Positions 1 through 7,197 of a stretch of 64,000 nt of DNA are shown here, one piece after another (within the stretch, counting starts at the first letter, position 1; each line of letters opens with the position of its first letter). The DNA comes from Streptomyces sp. MNU76 (GTDB lineage: Bacteria > Actinomycetota > Actinomycetes > Streptomycetales > Streptomycetaceae): the NCBI RefSeq assembly GCF_020982545.1, contig NZ_JAJKLK010000006.1:248001-312000 (forward strand), written 5' to 3'. Below the pieces are notes generated by a model. The model did no database searches. It saw nothing but the letters and a program-made list of their open reading frames with translations, and was not told the origin of the DNA. The position numbers and the translations under genes are program-made.

Positions 1-49
1 GATTATTTCCGACCCCGTGGTCGAGCATGCCATGCTACTGTCGAATCAG

Positions 50-112
50 GTTGCAGTTGTGGTTGCCAAAAGGGTTCATTTTCCGACGGGTTGATCATCG
101 CGGCGACACGGA
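50..112 (+). promoter_or_regulatory. Conserved 5' leader of cold-shock gene, copy 1
   Basis: This untranslated stretch starts about 110 nt before the csp start codon and recurs almost base for base before the second csp gene at 3382-3442. Shared blocks are ttgcag-tgtggttgcc, a purine-rich aaggtt element, ttccgacggg and cggcgacacgga. Conservation between two otherwise different intergenic regions implies function: promoter-proximal sequence or a structured cold-responsive mRNA leader. The mechanism is inference; no transcription start is visible from sequence alone. Confidence 0.5.
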
Positions 113-159
113 GCCCACACACGGTGAGGCTCCGAGCCCGTTTCCGAAGGAGAAATGAC

Positions 160-363
160 ATGGCTACCGGTACTGTGAAGTGGTTCAACGCCGAAAAGGG
201 CTTCGGCTTCATCGCGCAGGACGGCGGCGGCGCCGACGTCTTCGCCCACTACTCGAACATCGCCACCCAGGGCTTCCGCGAGCTCCAGGAAGGCCAGCAG
301 GTGTCGTTCGACGTCGCGCAGGGCCAGAAGGGCCCGACCGCCGAGAACATCGTTCCGGCCTGA
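160..363 (+). CDS. Cold-shock domain protein (CspA family), copy 1
   Basis: A 67-residue single-domain cold-shock protein that binds single-stranded RNA/DNA and is expected to act as an RNA chaperone in the cytoplasm. The first residues MATGTVKWFNAEKGFGFI carry RNP1 (KGFGFI), followed by RNP2-like DVFAHY and the terminal GPTAENIVPA typical of actinobacterial Csps. The ATG follows GAAGGAG; the GTG 69 nt upstream would add a non-homologous extension and is not used. It is 62/67 identical to the copy at 3488. A strong terminator follows, then the DEAD-box helicase on the same strand. Confidence 0.95.
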   Translation: MATGTVKWFNAEKGFGFIAQDGGGADVFAHYSNIATQGFRELQEGQQVSFDVAQGQKGPTAENIVPA

Positions 364-385
364 CACGCTCTGACGCTTACTTCGC

Positions 386-421
386 AGCTGGGGCCCGCAC
401 CTTGGGGTGCGGGCCCCAGCT
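386..421 (+). terminator. Rho-independent terminator after csp copy 1
   Basis: Perfect 16-bp inverted repeat (agctggggcccgcacc and its complement) with loop ttgg, followed by tcgctgcttttt. It lies directly behind the csp stop codon, so most transcription should end before the helicase gene. Confidence 0.85.
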
Positions 422-539
422 CGCTGCTTTTTCCAGGGGGTTCTCCCCCGTTGTCTTCGGTTCGTTCTCGTGGTTCTCTGCGCCGTTCACCGTGCTGCGG
501 GAATTCCTTGATACGCGCCCGCATCGAGGAAGGTTCCGT

Positions 540-2051
540 ATGAACCGAGCACGTCCGTCACGCAGTTCACGCACGACCCGCACCACCCGCACCACGCCCA
601 CCACCCGCGCTTACGACCGTTTCGAGGGCACCGCCGCAGGCCGCTCCGGCACCCGGCGCCGTCCCATGGCCGGGCCCAAGGGCCACGGTGGCGGCCGGCC
701 CGCCGCGCCCGGCGGCGAGTTCGCGCTGCCGAAGACGGTCACGCCCGCGCTGCCCGCCGTCGAGTCGTTCGCCGAGCTCGCCATGCCCGCACCGTTGTCG
801 GCCGCACTGGGCCACGAGGGTGTGACCGTGCCGTTCCCGATCCAGGCGGCGACCCTGCCGAACTCCCTGGCCGGCCGTGACGTACTCGGTCGCGGCCGCA
901 CGGGTTCGGGCAAGACCCTCGCCTTCGGCCTGCCGGTGCTGGCCCGTACGGCGGGGCGCCGCGCCGAGCCTCGGCAGCCGCTGGCCCTGATCCTGGTACC
1001 CACCCGCGAGCTCGCCCAGCAGGTCACCGACGCGCTCACCCCGTACGCCCGCGCCGTACGGCTGCGCCTGGCCACCGTGGTCGGCGGGATGTCGATCGGC
1101 CGGCAGGCGAACGCGCTGCGGGCCGGAGCGGAAGTCGTCGTGGCGACACCGGGACGGCTCAAGGACCTCATCGACCGAGGCGCATGCCGACTGGACGACG
1201 TCGCCGTCACCGTCCTGGACGAGGCGGACCAGATGACCGACATGGGGTTCATGCCCCAGGTCACCGCACTGCTCGACCAGGTGCGACCCGGCGGCCAGCG
1301 GATGCTCTTCTCAGCCACCCTGGACCGCAACGTCGACCTGCTGGTCCGCCGCTACCTGACCGACCCGGTGGTCCACTCCGTCGACCCGTCGGCAGGCGCC
1401 GTCAGCACGATGGAGCACCACGTCCTCCATGTGCACGAGACGGACAAGGACCGCACGACGACCGAGATCGCGGCACGGGACGGCCAGGTGATCATGTTCC
1501 TGGACACCAAGCACGCGGTGGACCGGCTGACCAGGCACCTCCTGGACAGCGGCGTCCGCGCCGCCGCCCTGCACGGCGGCAGGTCCCAGCCCCAGCGCAC
1601 CCGGACCCTGGCCCAGTTCAAGGACGGCCACGTCACGGTGCTGGTCGCCACCAACGTCGCGGCACGCGGCATCCACATCGACGACCTCGACCTCGTCGTC
1701 AACATCGACCCGCCCGGCGACCACAAGGACTACCTGCACCGGGGCGGCCGTACGGCCCGTGCCGGCGCGTCCGGCCGAGTCGTCACCCTGGTCACCCCCC
1801 GCCAACGCCGCGACATGAACCGGCTGATGGCCTCGGCCGGCATCACCCCGACGACCACCGCGGTGCGCTCGGGCGAGGAAGCGCTCAGCCGTATCACCGG
1901 CGCCCAGGCCCCTTCCGGTGTCCCGGTCGTCGTCACCGCGCCGACCGCGGAGCCGTCCCGCCGGGGCGGGGCCGGGGCCCCGGCCTCATCCCGGGGCCGA
2001 CGAGGCCGTACCGCTCGGGGCCGGTCCGCGGCCAAGCGCCGCGCCGCGTGA
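540..2051 (+). CDS. DEAD-box ATP-dependent RNA helicase
   Basis: A 503-residue helicase. After a basic, Thr/Arg-rich N-terminal tail of about 65 residues it shows motif I RTGSGKT (120-126), PTRELA (Ia), TPGR (Ib), DEAD at 227-230, SAT (III), ARGIHID (V) and HRGGRTARAG (VI, with Gly for the usual Ile). The C terminus is again Arg-rich. The ATG at 540 follows an AGGAAGG ribosome site. RNA helicases next to cold-shock genes fit remodelling of structured RNA at low temperature; the CBS and SCO5918-family genes follow on the same strand. Confidence 0.93.
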   Translation: MNRARPSRSSRTTRTTRTTPTTRAYDRFEGTAAGRSGTRRRPMAGPKGHGGGRPAAPGGEFALPKTVTPALPAVESFAELAMPAPLSAALGHEGVTVPFPIQAATLPNSLAGRDVLGRGRTGSGKTLAFGLPVLARTAGRRAEPRQPLALILVPTRELAQQVTDALTPYARAVRLRLATVVGGMSIGRQANALRAGAEVVVATPGRLKDLIDRGACRLDDVAVTVLDEADQMTDMGFMPQVTALLDQVRPGGQRMLFSATLDRNVDLLVRRYLTDPVVHSVDPSAGAVSTMEHHVLHVHETDKDRTTTEIAARDGQVIMFLDTKHAVDRLTRHLLDSGVRAAALHGGRSQPQRTRTLAQFKDGHVTVLVATNVAARGIHIDDLDLVVNIDPPGDHKDYLHRGGRTARAGASGRVVTLVTPRQRRDMNRLMASAGITPTTTAVRSGEEALSRITGAQAPSGVPVVVTAPTAEPSRRGGAGAPASSRGRRGRTARGRSAAKRRAA

Positions 2052-2154
2052 GGTGTCGGCGGGCCGCGGGACATGTCGGCGGTCCGCCGTCGCCCCCGGA
2101 GCCCGTCCGGAGCCATCTCGACCCGAACGTCCACCCGTACCGCAGGAGGCAGCC

Positions 2155-2466
2155 GTGACACCGGTTCAGACACCTCGAAGCCCCTTCGCTCCCCAGTTCA
2201 CGCACAGGGCCGGTCACCCGGACACGACCGAGCTGCGGGTCGGTGACGACATGACCGTCGAGGTCGCCCTGTCCGTCATGGCCGGTGCCGGTGTGGAGCA
2301 CCTGCTCCTGTGCGACGGGGACGACGAGCGCACCGGCCGCGTCTCCCGGGCCGAACTCGTCGTGCACCGCGGCAGCTCCGTCTATACGGACCGCGTCCGC
2401 CTGCGGGACGTCCTCGGCGGACCCTTCACATGCCCGATCGTCAGCCCCTCCTCCTTCCCCCAGTGA
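2155..2466 (+). CDS. Small CBS-domain-like protein
   Basis: 103 residues from a GTG preceded by caggaggcagcc. The middle part (TELRVGDDMTVEVALSVMAG, then AGVEHLLLCDGDDERTGRVS) resembles one CBS-type beta-alpha-beta unit, as in nucleotide-sensing regulators. It sits between the helicase and the SCO5918-family gene with only 6 bp to the latter, so the two are probably co-transcribed. The fold assignment is from pattern only; ligand and partner are unknown. Confidence 0.7.
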   Translation: MTPVQTPRSPFAPQFTHRAGHPDTTELRVGDDMTVEVALSVMAGAGVEHLLLCDGDDERTGRVSRAELVVHRGSSVYTDRVRLRDVLGGPFTCPIVSPSSFPQ

Positions 2467-2472
2467 GGCATC

Positions 2473-2778
2473 ATGCGCTGTGTCATCGCCCAGTACCCGT
2501 TCGAACTGACCAGGGTCGGAGTGCTCGCCTCGATGGCGGGCGTCAGTCCCGAGATCGTCACCGGTGACTCGGTGACCATCGGCCGCCGCCGGTATCCCGT
2601 CAAGCAGGTCGGTGAGGTCATCACCCGGCAGGACCGCCGCGACTTCAGCGGCGGTGAGGTGGTCCGGGCCATGGTCCGCCTCGGCTTCACCTGCCATGCC
2701 GGCCCCCGGGCCGCGCGGCCCCGGCCCCGGCCGCCCTCAGCCCCTCCAGGCCGCCTCGGCACTGCTCGGGGGCCCTGA
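2473..2778 (+). CDS. SCO5918-family conserved protein
   Basis: 101 residues. The conserved body (MRCVIAQYPFELTRVGVLAS, then a GDSVTIGRRRYPVKQVGEVI region, then RQDRRDFSGGEVVRAMVRLG) matches my memory of the Streptomyces SCO5918 family, which in S. coelicolor lies beside a CBS protein, a DEAD-box helicase (SCO5920) and a cold-shock protein (SCO5921). Here the order csp-helicase-CBS-SCO5918-like is kept. No catalytic motif is apparent and the function is unknown. The last 25 residues are low-complexity Pro/Arg. Confidence 0.8.
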   Translation: MRCVIAQYPFELTRVGVLASMAGVSPEIVTGDSVTIGRRRYPVKQVGEVITRQDRRDFSGGEVVRAMVRLGFTCHAGPRAARPRPRPPSAPPGRLGTARGP

Positions 2779-3381
2779 TCCGCAGAACGCGTGACGCCTC
2801 GCGGCGGGAGCACTCGGCCGTCGCCCGGACGGTACGCGCCCGCGGTGACCTGAACGGCGGTACCCGCCCGGCCTCGACGCGTCCTGCCAGCCCGGGAGGC
2901 CCCGTGACGCAGACGCGATCCCGTGACCTCTTCCGCCTGCCGTTCACGCCTGCTGTTCCGCCTGCCGTTCGCCGTTCACGCCGGGCTGATCACCGGGGCT
3001 GTTCACCGGGCTCCTCCGAACAGCGCAGCTACCCCGCCGGCCCCGGCAAAGGAACCCGCCTCGACCTCACCGTGGACACCACCCACGCGGCGGAACCCGT
3101 CCGACCGTGGCTGGAGACCAGCCGGTCCACGGGAGACGGCCGGTCCACGGAAGACGGAGACAGCCACCTGCGCCAGTGAAGGGCGTGCACCGCCGGGCTC
3201 GACGGAGGTCATGGCGCTGCGACCGGAGTGCCCGGCAAGTACGCTGCCGGCCGCGCGGAGCAATATCTGTATCCGCGAAGTAAGAAATAGGCACGACACA
3301 CAACGAGCATTCCTCGAGCGCCGACACCGTGGAATTTCTTGACCGAAGAGGGCCGCTCGGGCCGTGCTAACGTCGTTTTCA
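2779..3381. other. Intergenic region before csp copy 2
   Basis: About 600 bp without a convincing gene: short frames here lack ribosome sites and family resemblance. The distal part becomes AT-richer (from about 3260) and includes ttgacc at 3339-3344 and tgctaa at 3365-3370, which may belong to the promoter of the second cold-shock gene, although their 20-nt spacing is longer than ideal. Confidence 0.5.
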
Positions 3382-3442
3382 GTTGCAGGTGTGGTTGCCA
3401 GAAGGTTTATTTCCGACGGGCCAATCAGCACGGCGACACGGA
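3382..3442 (+). promoter_or_regulatory. Conserved 5' leader of cold-shock gene, copy 2
   Basis: Counterpart of the leader at 50-112: ttgcaggtgtggttgcc, an aaggttt element, ttccgacggg and cggcgacacgga occur in the same order and at nearly the same distance (about 106 nt) from the start codon. Flanking sequence is not conserved, which isolates this block as the shared regulatory or structural element. Confidence 0.5.
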
Positions 3443-3487
3443 ATCCGCACAGGGCGGATTCTTGGCATCGTCCCGAAGGAGAAAAAC

Positions 3488-3691
3488 ATGGCTACTGGCA
3501 CCGTGAAGTGGTTCAACGCGGAAAAGGGCTTCGGCTTCATCGAGCAGGACGGCGGCGGCGCCGACGTCTTCGCCCACTACTCGAACATCGCCACCCAGGG
3601 GTTCCGCGAGCTGCTGGAAGGCCAGAAGGTGTCGTTCGACATCGCGCAGGGCCAGAAGGGCCCGACGGCCGAGAACATCATTCCCGCCTGA
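3488..3691 (+). CDS. Cold-shock domain protein (CspA family), copy 2
   Basis: 67 residues, differing from copy 1 at five positions (A19E, a Q to L and a Q to K in the RELLEGQK loop, and two V to I changes). RNP1 KGFGFI and RNP2-like DVFAHY are intact. The ATG follows GAAGGAGAAAAAC. Both its leader and the terminator behind it are duplicated as well, so the duplicated unit is leader-gene-terminator rather than the gene alone. Role as for copy 1: a nucleic-acid chaperone. Confidence 0.95.
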   Translation: MATGTVKWFNAEKGFGFIEQDGGGADVFAHYSNIATQGFRELLEGQKVSFDIAQGQKGPTAENIIPA

Positions 3692-3715
3692 CACCGGCGA
3701 CAACGCATACTTCGC

Positions 3716-3753
3716 AGCTGGGACTCTCACCTCTTGGGGTGCGGGTCCCAGCT
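3716..3753 (+). terminator. Terminator after csp copy 2
   Basis: agctgggac (3716-3724) pairs with gtcccagct (3745-3753), with an inner cacc/ggtg helix. It is a slightly degenerate version of the terminator behind copy 1 and is followed by cgctgcgttt. Confidence 0.75.
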
Positions 3754-4128
3754 CGCTGCGTTTCAGGAAGCGCCACGCCACCTCCTGTGCGACGGCGACG
3801 ATCAACGCACCGGCCCGCCCCTCGGCCCCGTCGCCGACGGAGAGCACAGGGCCGGGCCCTGGGCGCCCTCGCCCTGCCACCCTGATCCGCCTCAGCGCGC
3901 CTCGGCCTCACGAGCCTCACCGGCTTCACCGACCACGCCTGCCCCCACGCACCGCCACGCGGCTCTCCCGCGACGATCTACCGGTCGACGTTTTCCCAGA
4001 TCACAGGCTATCTGTCTCCCCGAACAGGTGAAATCTACCTTTGCCACAGTAGACATTGGGCACTGGCTCAGTTAGTGTTTTCTCGTCAACACGAGTCGAG
4101 CGAACCCGGCAGACACGAACTGGCGGGT

Positions 4129-4172
4129 GCAGTACATGCAGTACATGCAGTACGCAGGGCGTGGCGCCCTGC
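4129..4172 (+). repeat. 9-bp direct repeats plus adjoining hairpin
   Basis: gcagtacat (4129-4137), gcagtacat (4138-4146) and gcagtacgc (4147-4155) are head-to-tail copies. Overlapping the last, gcagggcg (4154-4161) and cgccctgc (4165-4172) form an 8-bp hairpin with a 3-nt loop. Iterated sites plus dyad symmetry about 280 bp before a MerR-type regulator look like regulator binding sites, but no direct link is shown. Confidence 0.5.
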
Positions 4173-4390
4173 AGTCGAGTGGTTGGTTCAGCGGAAGGAC
4201 GGAGGACGCAGACGCCATCAGGATCGCCCGGCCCTTGAAGTACCCGGCCGGGTACCGCAAGACCCCGGATTGGAAGGTGGTCCCCGGTCACGCAACCGCG
4301 ATCCCCGCACCCCCCCTTCAGCAGGGCTGGGTAGCGGAAGCAGAAGGTCGGCAGAGCATCACGGCCGACGGATGGTGTTGAATTTCCTTC

Positions 4391-4422
4391 GGGGCCCTGG
4401 TGCCGTACGGCACCAGGGCCCC
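4391..4422 (+). promoter_or_regulatory. 32-bp perfect palindrome before the MerR gene
   Basis: ggggccctggtgccgt (4391-4406) is followed immediately by its exact reverse complement. It ends 25 nt before the MerR start codon. It can form a very stable hairpin: either a terminator insulating the downstream gene, a transcript-end attenuator, or an operator. Its position inside the probable leader favours control of the MerR gene. Confidence 0.6.
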
Positions 4423-4447
4423 TCGACGCGTTGCACAAAGAGGTGAC

Positions 4448-4801
4448 ATGACAGCAGATAGCCCCCTCAGTGGTCGTCTGGACGACGACGACTACCCCGC
4501 ATACACCATGGGGCGGGCCGCCGAGATGCTCGGCACCACCCCGGCCTTCCTCCGAGCCCTCGGTGAGGCTCGTCTGATCACTCCGCTGCGCTCGGAGGGC
4601 GGACACCGCCGGTACTCCCGCTACCAGCTGCGGATCGCCGCGCGCGCCCGCGAGCTCGTCGACCGGGGCACCCCGATCGAGGCTGCCTGCCGCATCGTCA
4701 TCCTTGAGGACCAGCTCGAGGAAGCCCAGCGCATCAACGCCGAGTACCGTCGGCGCGCCGAACACGAGGCTTCCAGCTCTCGCCTGCCCCATTCCAGCTG
4801 A
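4448..4801 (+). CDS. MerR-family transcriptional regulator
   Basis: 117 residues. Residues about 18-87 form a MerR-type winged helix (YTMGRAAEMLGTTPAFLRAL, GEARLITPLRSEGGHRRYSR), and the remainder is a short dimerisation helix (LEDQLEEAQRINAEYRRRA) with no effector domain. This is a small HspR/BldC-like architecture. The start is chosen at ATG 4448 after aaagaggtgac rather than the ATG 48 nt upstream, which would run through the palindrome. Autoregulation through the palindrome or the 9-bp repeats is plausible but unproven. Confidence 0.85.
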   Translation: MTADSPLSGRLDDDDYPAYTMGRAAEMLGTTPAFLRALGEARLITPLRSEGGHRRYSRYQLRIAARARELVDRGTPIEAACRIVILEDQLEEAQRINAEYRRRAEHEASSSRLPHSS

Positions 4802-5249
4802 TCACCTGTGCGTGCCGGTCGGCTCGGCCGTGCACGACACCCCGACCGGCCATGAGCGGCGGCCTGTCACAGCGGATCGTGCGCCGCGGCCGTCCTCCCG
4901 GCTGCGGCCGGTGGCGCTTCCTGCGGTCGACGGCGGTCCCGACGTCGACGCTCCCGACGTCGACGGCCCCACGTCGCCGGTGTCGCCGTGCGAGCGTGGT
5001 GGCGCGAGCTACCGCACGTCCGCGAAGTCGCCGGTCGCCTTGACGGCCGGGGTCGTGGTGGTGCCGTCGAGGGGGCGCGGCAGCAGCACGGCGCCGGACG
5101 CCCCGGCGGGGGACCGACGTCTCGGCGAACGCCGGTGACGCGCTGCACGCGATGCCCCTCTGATCCACCAGTTCGCGTTGACTTGGTTCAGGCACAGCCG
5201 CCACAGACTGGCCGCGCCTATCCAGCGCACCTGCGTGCTCAGACGTCAC
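4802..5249. other. Gene-free stretch
   Basis: About 450 bp. Open frames exist on both strands, but none has a ribosome site or recognisable domain. It probably includes decayed upstream parts of the Spo0M-like gene whose tail survives at 5250-5557. Confidence 0.4.
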
Positions 5250-5557
5250 TCATCCCAGCGGTCGTCGACGGCTGGATCCGCGGGCTGGCTGAACACCGGT
5301 CCACGTACGGCTCGCCCGCCTCCGACGGGCACGGTGCCCCGTACGCGCACGGCCACGGTCACCACGGCCATGACGATCACCACCATGACGGCCACCGTTC
5401 CGGCCCCGGCATGGGCACGGTCGTCGCCGCGGGTGCGGCCGGACTCGCGGTCGGCGTCGTCGGCGGGATGGTGGCCGCCGAAGTGGTCGACGAGGTCGGG
5501 GACTTCTTCGAGGGCGAGGACGAGGACGAGGAGGGAGGGGAGGAAGAGGAGAGCTGA
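5250..5557 (+). pseudogene. C-terminal remnant of a Spo0M-type sporulation-control protein
   Basis: The frame ending at 5557 encodes VDGWIRGLAEHRSTYGS, a His/Gly/Asp-rich linker (GHGHHGHDDHHHDGHRSGPG), a glycine-rich hydrophobic segment with AEVVDEVGDFFEGEDEDEEG, and an acidic end. This is the usual tail of actinobacterial Spo0M proteins, which are normally about 300 residues. The conserved arrestin-like N-terminal domain is not found upstream in any frame, so this looks like a 5'-truncated relic. Alternatively it could be a small acidic tail protein; no good start codon is seen. Confidence 0.45.
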
Positions 5558-5628
5558 CAGGCGGCTTCGGGGCGCCCAACTCGACGCCACCAACGAGGTG
5601 TTGCGGAACTTCGGCACCGCGTGGCGGC

Positions 5629-6561
5629 TCAGAGAGGCGTGGCTGCGTACAGGATGAGGAACATGGTCACCGCGGAGTTCGCGGACGACATCGCCGATAC
5701 GGCCGTGCCCACGGCGGCTCCCCAGGCGGCCAGGCCCACCGTGGTGAACACCGAGGGCCAGCTGCGCACGAGGGGGGCCGGGCCGAGGAGGGCCGTCACC
5801 CGGCGTGGGATCGGGCCGGGTGAGGCGAACCCGGCCAGTGTCGGCACCGGGGTCCCACGGGAGACCAGGGCCGCCTTGCCGATCGCGTGCGCCACTGTCC
5901 GGCGGCTGCCCACCACCTGGGCCGCCTCCTCGTCCGCCCATCGTTCCGCCGTGTAGGACACGGCCGTGCGCAGCGGCCGCAGGAACGGATTGGCGCACGC
6001 GGCGAGTTGGGCGGCGAGCAGGAACCGGTGGTGCCGGGCGGCCAGATGGGCGCGCTCATGCGCGAACAGGGCCCGGCGCTCGGCCGGTTCCAGGCAGGAC
6101 AGCAGCGCGGTGGTCACGACCACCCGGTCCCGGCGCCCGCCGGGCAACGCGTACGCGTACGGGGTGTCGTCGGGCAGGACGACCACCTCCGTGCCCGGCA
6201 GCCCGCCGAGCGCCCGGTGGGCCCTGCGGCGCACGCGGCCGTGCCGCCACACGGTCCGACCGCAGACCACCAGGACGGCGAACAGCGCGGGAATGGCGGC
6301 CTTGCCGGCCACCTCGTCGTAGGGCACGGCCTCGCGCACCTCGGGGTCGGACCAGCCGTCGGGCAGCGGGTTGCCGGGCAACTGGGCGGTGCCGACCACC
6401 ATCACGAGCCCCAGGCACACCGTGCTGCACGTCGCCATCACCGCGGCCACCCAGGTCAGCAGCCGGGTCGCGGTGCGGGGATGCAGATGCTGCTCGGCCA
6501 GGCGGGCTATCGGCCATGCCGTGAGCGGCAGGACCAGCGGCAGAAAGACGAAGACCCCCAT
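5629..6561 (-). CDS. M56-family (BlaR1-like) membrane metallopeptidase
   Basis: 310 residues with hydrophobic segments at the N terminus, around residues 35-60 and 90-105, and at the C terminus. The zinc motif HERAH (HExxH) lies in RRALFAHERAHLAARHHRFL, and the third-ligand region is AERWADEEAA. There is no penicillin-binding sensor domain, as is common for actinobacterial M56 proteins. The gene is 6 bp downstream of a BlaI-type repressor gene, so the pair probably forms a protease/repressor signalling unit; the inducer is unknown. Confidence 0.88.
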   Translation of the reverse strand: MGVFVFLPLVLPLTAWPIARLAEQHLHPRTATRLLTWVAAVMATCSTVCLGLVMVVGTAQLPGNPLPDGWSDPEVREAVPYDEVAGKAAIPALFAVLVVCGRTVWRHGRVRRRAHRALGGLPGTEVVVLPDDTPYAYALPGGRRDRVVVTTALLSCLEPAERRALFAHERAHLAARHHRFLLAAQLAACANPFLRPLRTAVSYTAERWADEEAAQVVGSRRTVAHAIGKAALVSRGTPVPTLAGFASPGPIPRRVTALLGPAPLVRSWPSVFTTVGLAAWGAAVGTAVSAMSSANSAVTMFLILYAATPL

Positions 6562-6567
6562 GAGGCG

Positions 6568-6957
6568 TCAGTCTTCCCCTTCGTTCCGACTCCGACCCAG
6601 CAGTTCGCGCAACAGTCGCTCGTCGTCCGGGCCCAGGCCGGTGACGAAGCTGGCGAGCACCGCCTCCCGGTCGCTCTCCTTGTCCAGTACCTTCCGCATC
6701 CTGTGCGCCGCGAGGCCCGCCTGGTCCGAGGCGGGCGTCCAGACGAAGGACCGGCCCACCCGCTCCCGGGTCACCGCACCCTTGGCCAACAGCCGCGTCA
6801 GGATCGTGATCACCGTCGTATAGGCGAGGTCACCGTCGAGACGGTCCAGCACCCGGCCGACCGTCGCCGGACCCTCCGCCTCCCGCAGCGCCGACAGGAT
6901 CTGCGCCTCCAGCTCGCCTTGCCCCCGCCGCCGGGGACGCTCCCGGTGATCCGTCAC
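6568..6957 (-). CDS. BlaI/MecI/CopY-family transcriptional repressor
   Basis: 129 residues from a GTG preceded by GGAAGGGAGAC. The winged helix (LEAQILSALREAEGPATVGR, then LDGDLAYTTVITILTRLLAK) is followed by a C-terminal dimer region. Family members repress their own operon and are inactivated by cleavage through the partner M56 protease encoded immediately downstream. An upstream ctctacgatgtc on the coding strand vaguely resembles a BlaI operator half-site, but no clear dyad is visible. Confidence 0.9.
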   Translation of the reverse strand: MTDHRERPRRRGQGELEAQILSALREAEGPATVGRVLDRLDGDLAYTTVITILTRLLAKGAVTRERVGRSFVWTPASDQAGLAAHRMRKVLDKESDREAVLASFVTGLGPDDERLLRELLGRSRNEGED

Positions 6958-7197
6958 GCCAGTCTCCCTTCCGCCGCCACCCGTTCTCCGACCGGACATC
7001 GTAGAGACGCCCGACGGCCGACCACCCCACTGTGAACCACCACCCAGGATCCACGAAAGCGCGGAGCGGAGGCGCAGCCGCCGGTAGGTACTCCCCAAGC
7101 GGCGACGGAAAGGGAGTCAAGGGAGTTGGGGCCCGGGCCGACCCGGCAGGCCGACCGGTAACGGTCGCCGCAGTGCTGTGACGGGGCGCGTGCGAGG

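Larger units (their letters stand above)
3754..4447. other. Gene-free region upstream of the MerR gene
   Basis: About 690 bp in which no reading frame has a ribosome site or family resemblance. It holds the 9-bp repeat array at 4129-4153, an adjacent hairpin and the 32-bp palindrome at 4391-4422. The base composition is less GC-rich than in the neighbouring genes. Confidence 0.5.

Noticed and set aside
2904..3342. Two short plus-strand frames before csp copy 2
   Set aside because: Low-complexity Arg/Pro sequence with no conserved motif or ribosome site; treated as intergenic.
4056..4381. Small frames encoding MQYMQYMQY-like peptides
   Set aside because: The repeated peptide simply reflects the 9-bp DNA repeat. 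There is no ribosome site.
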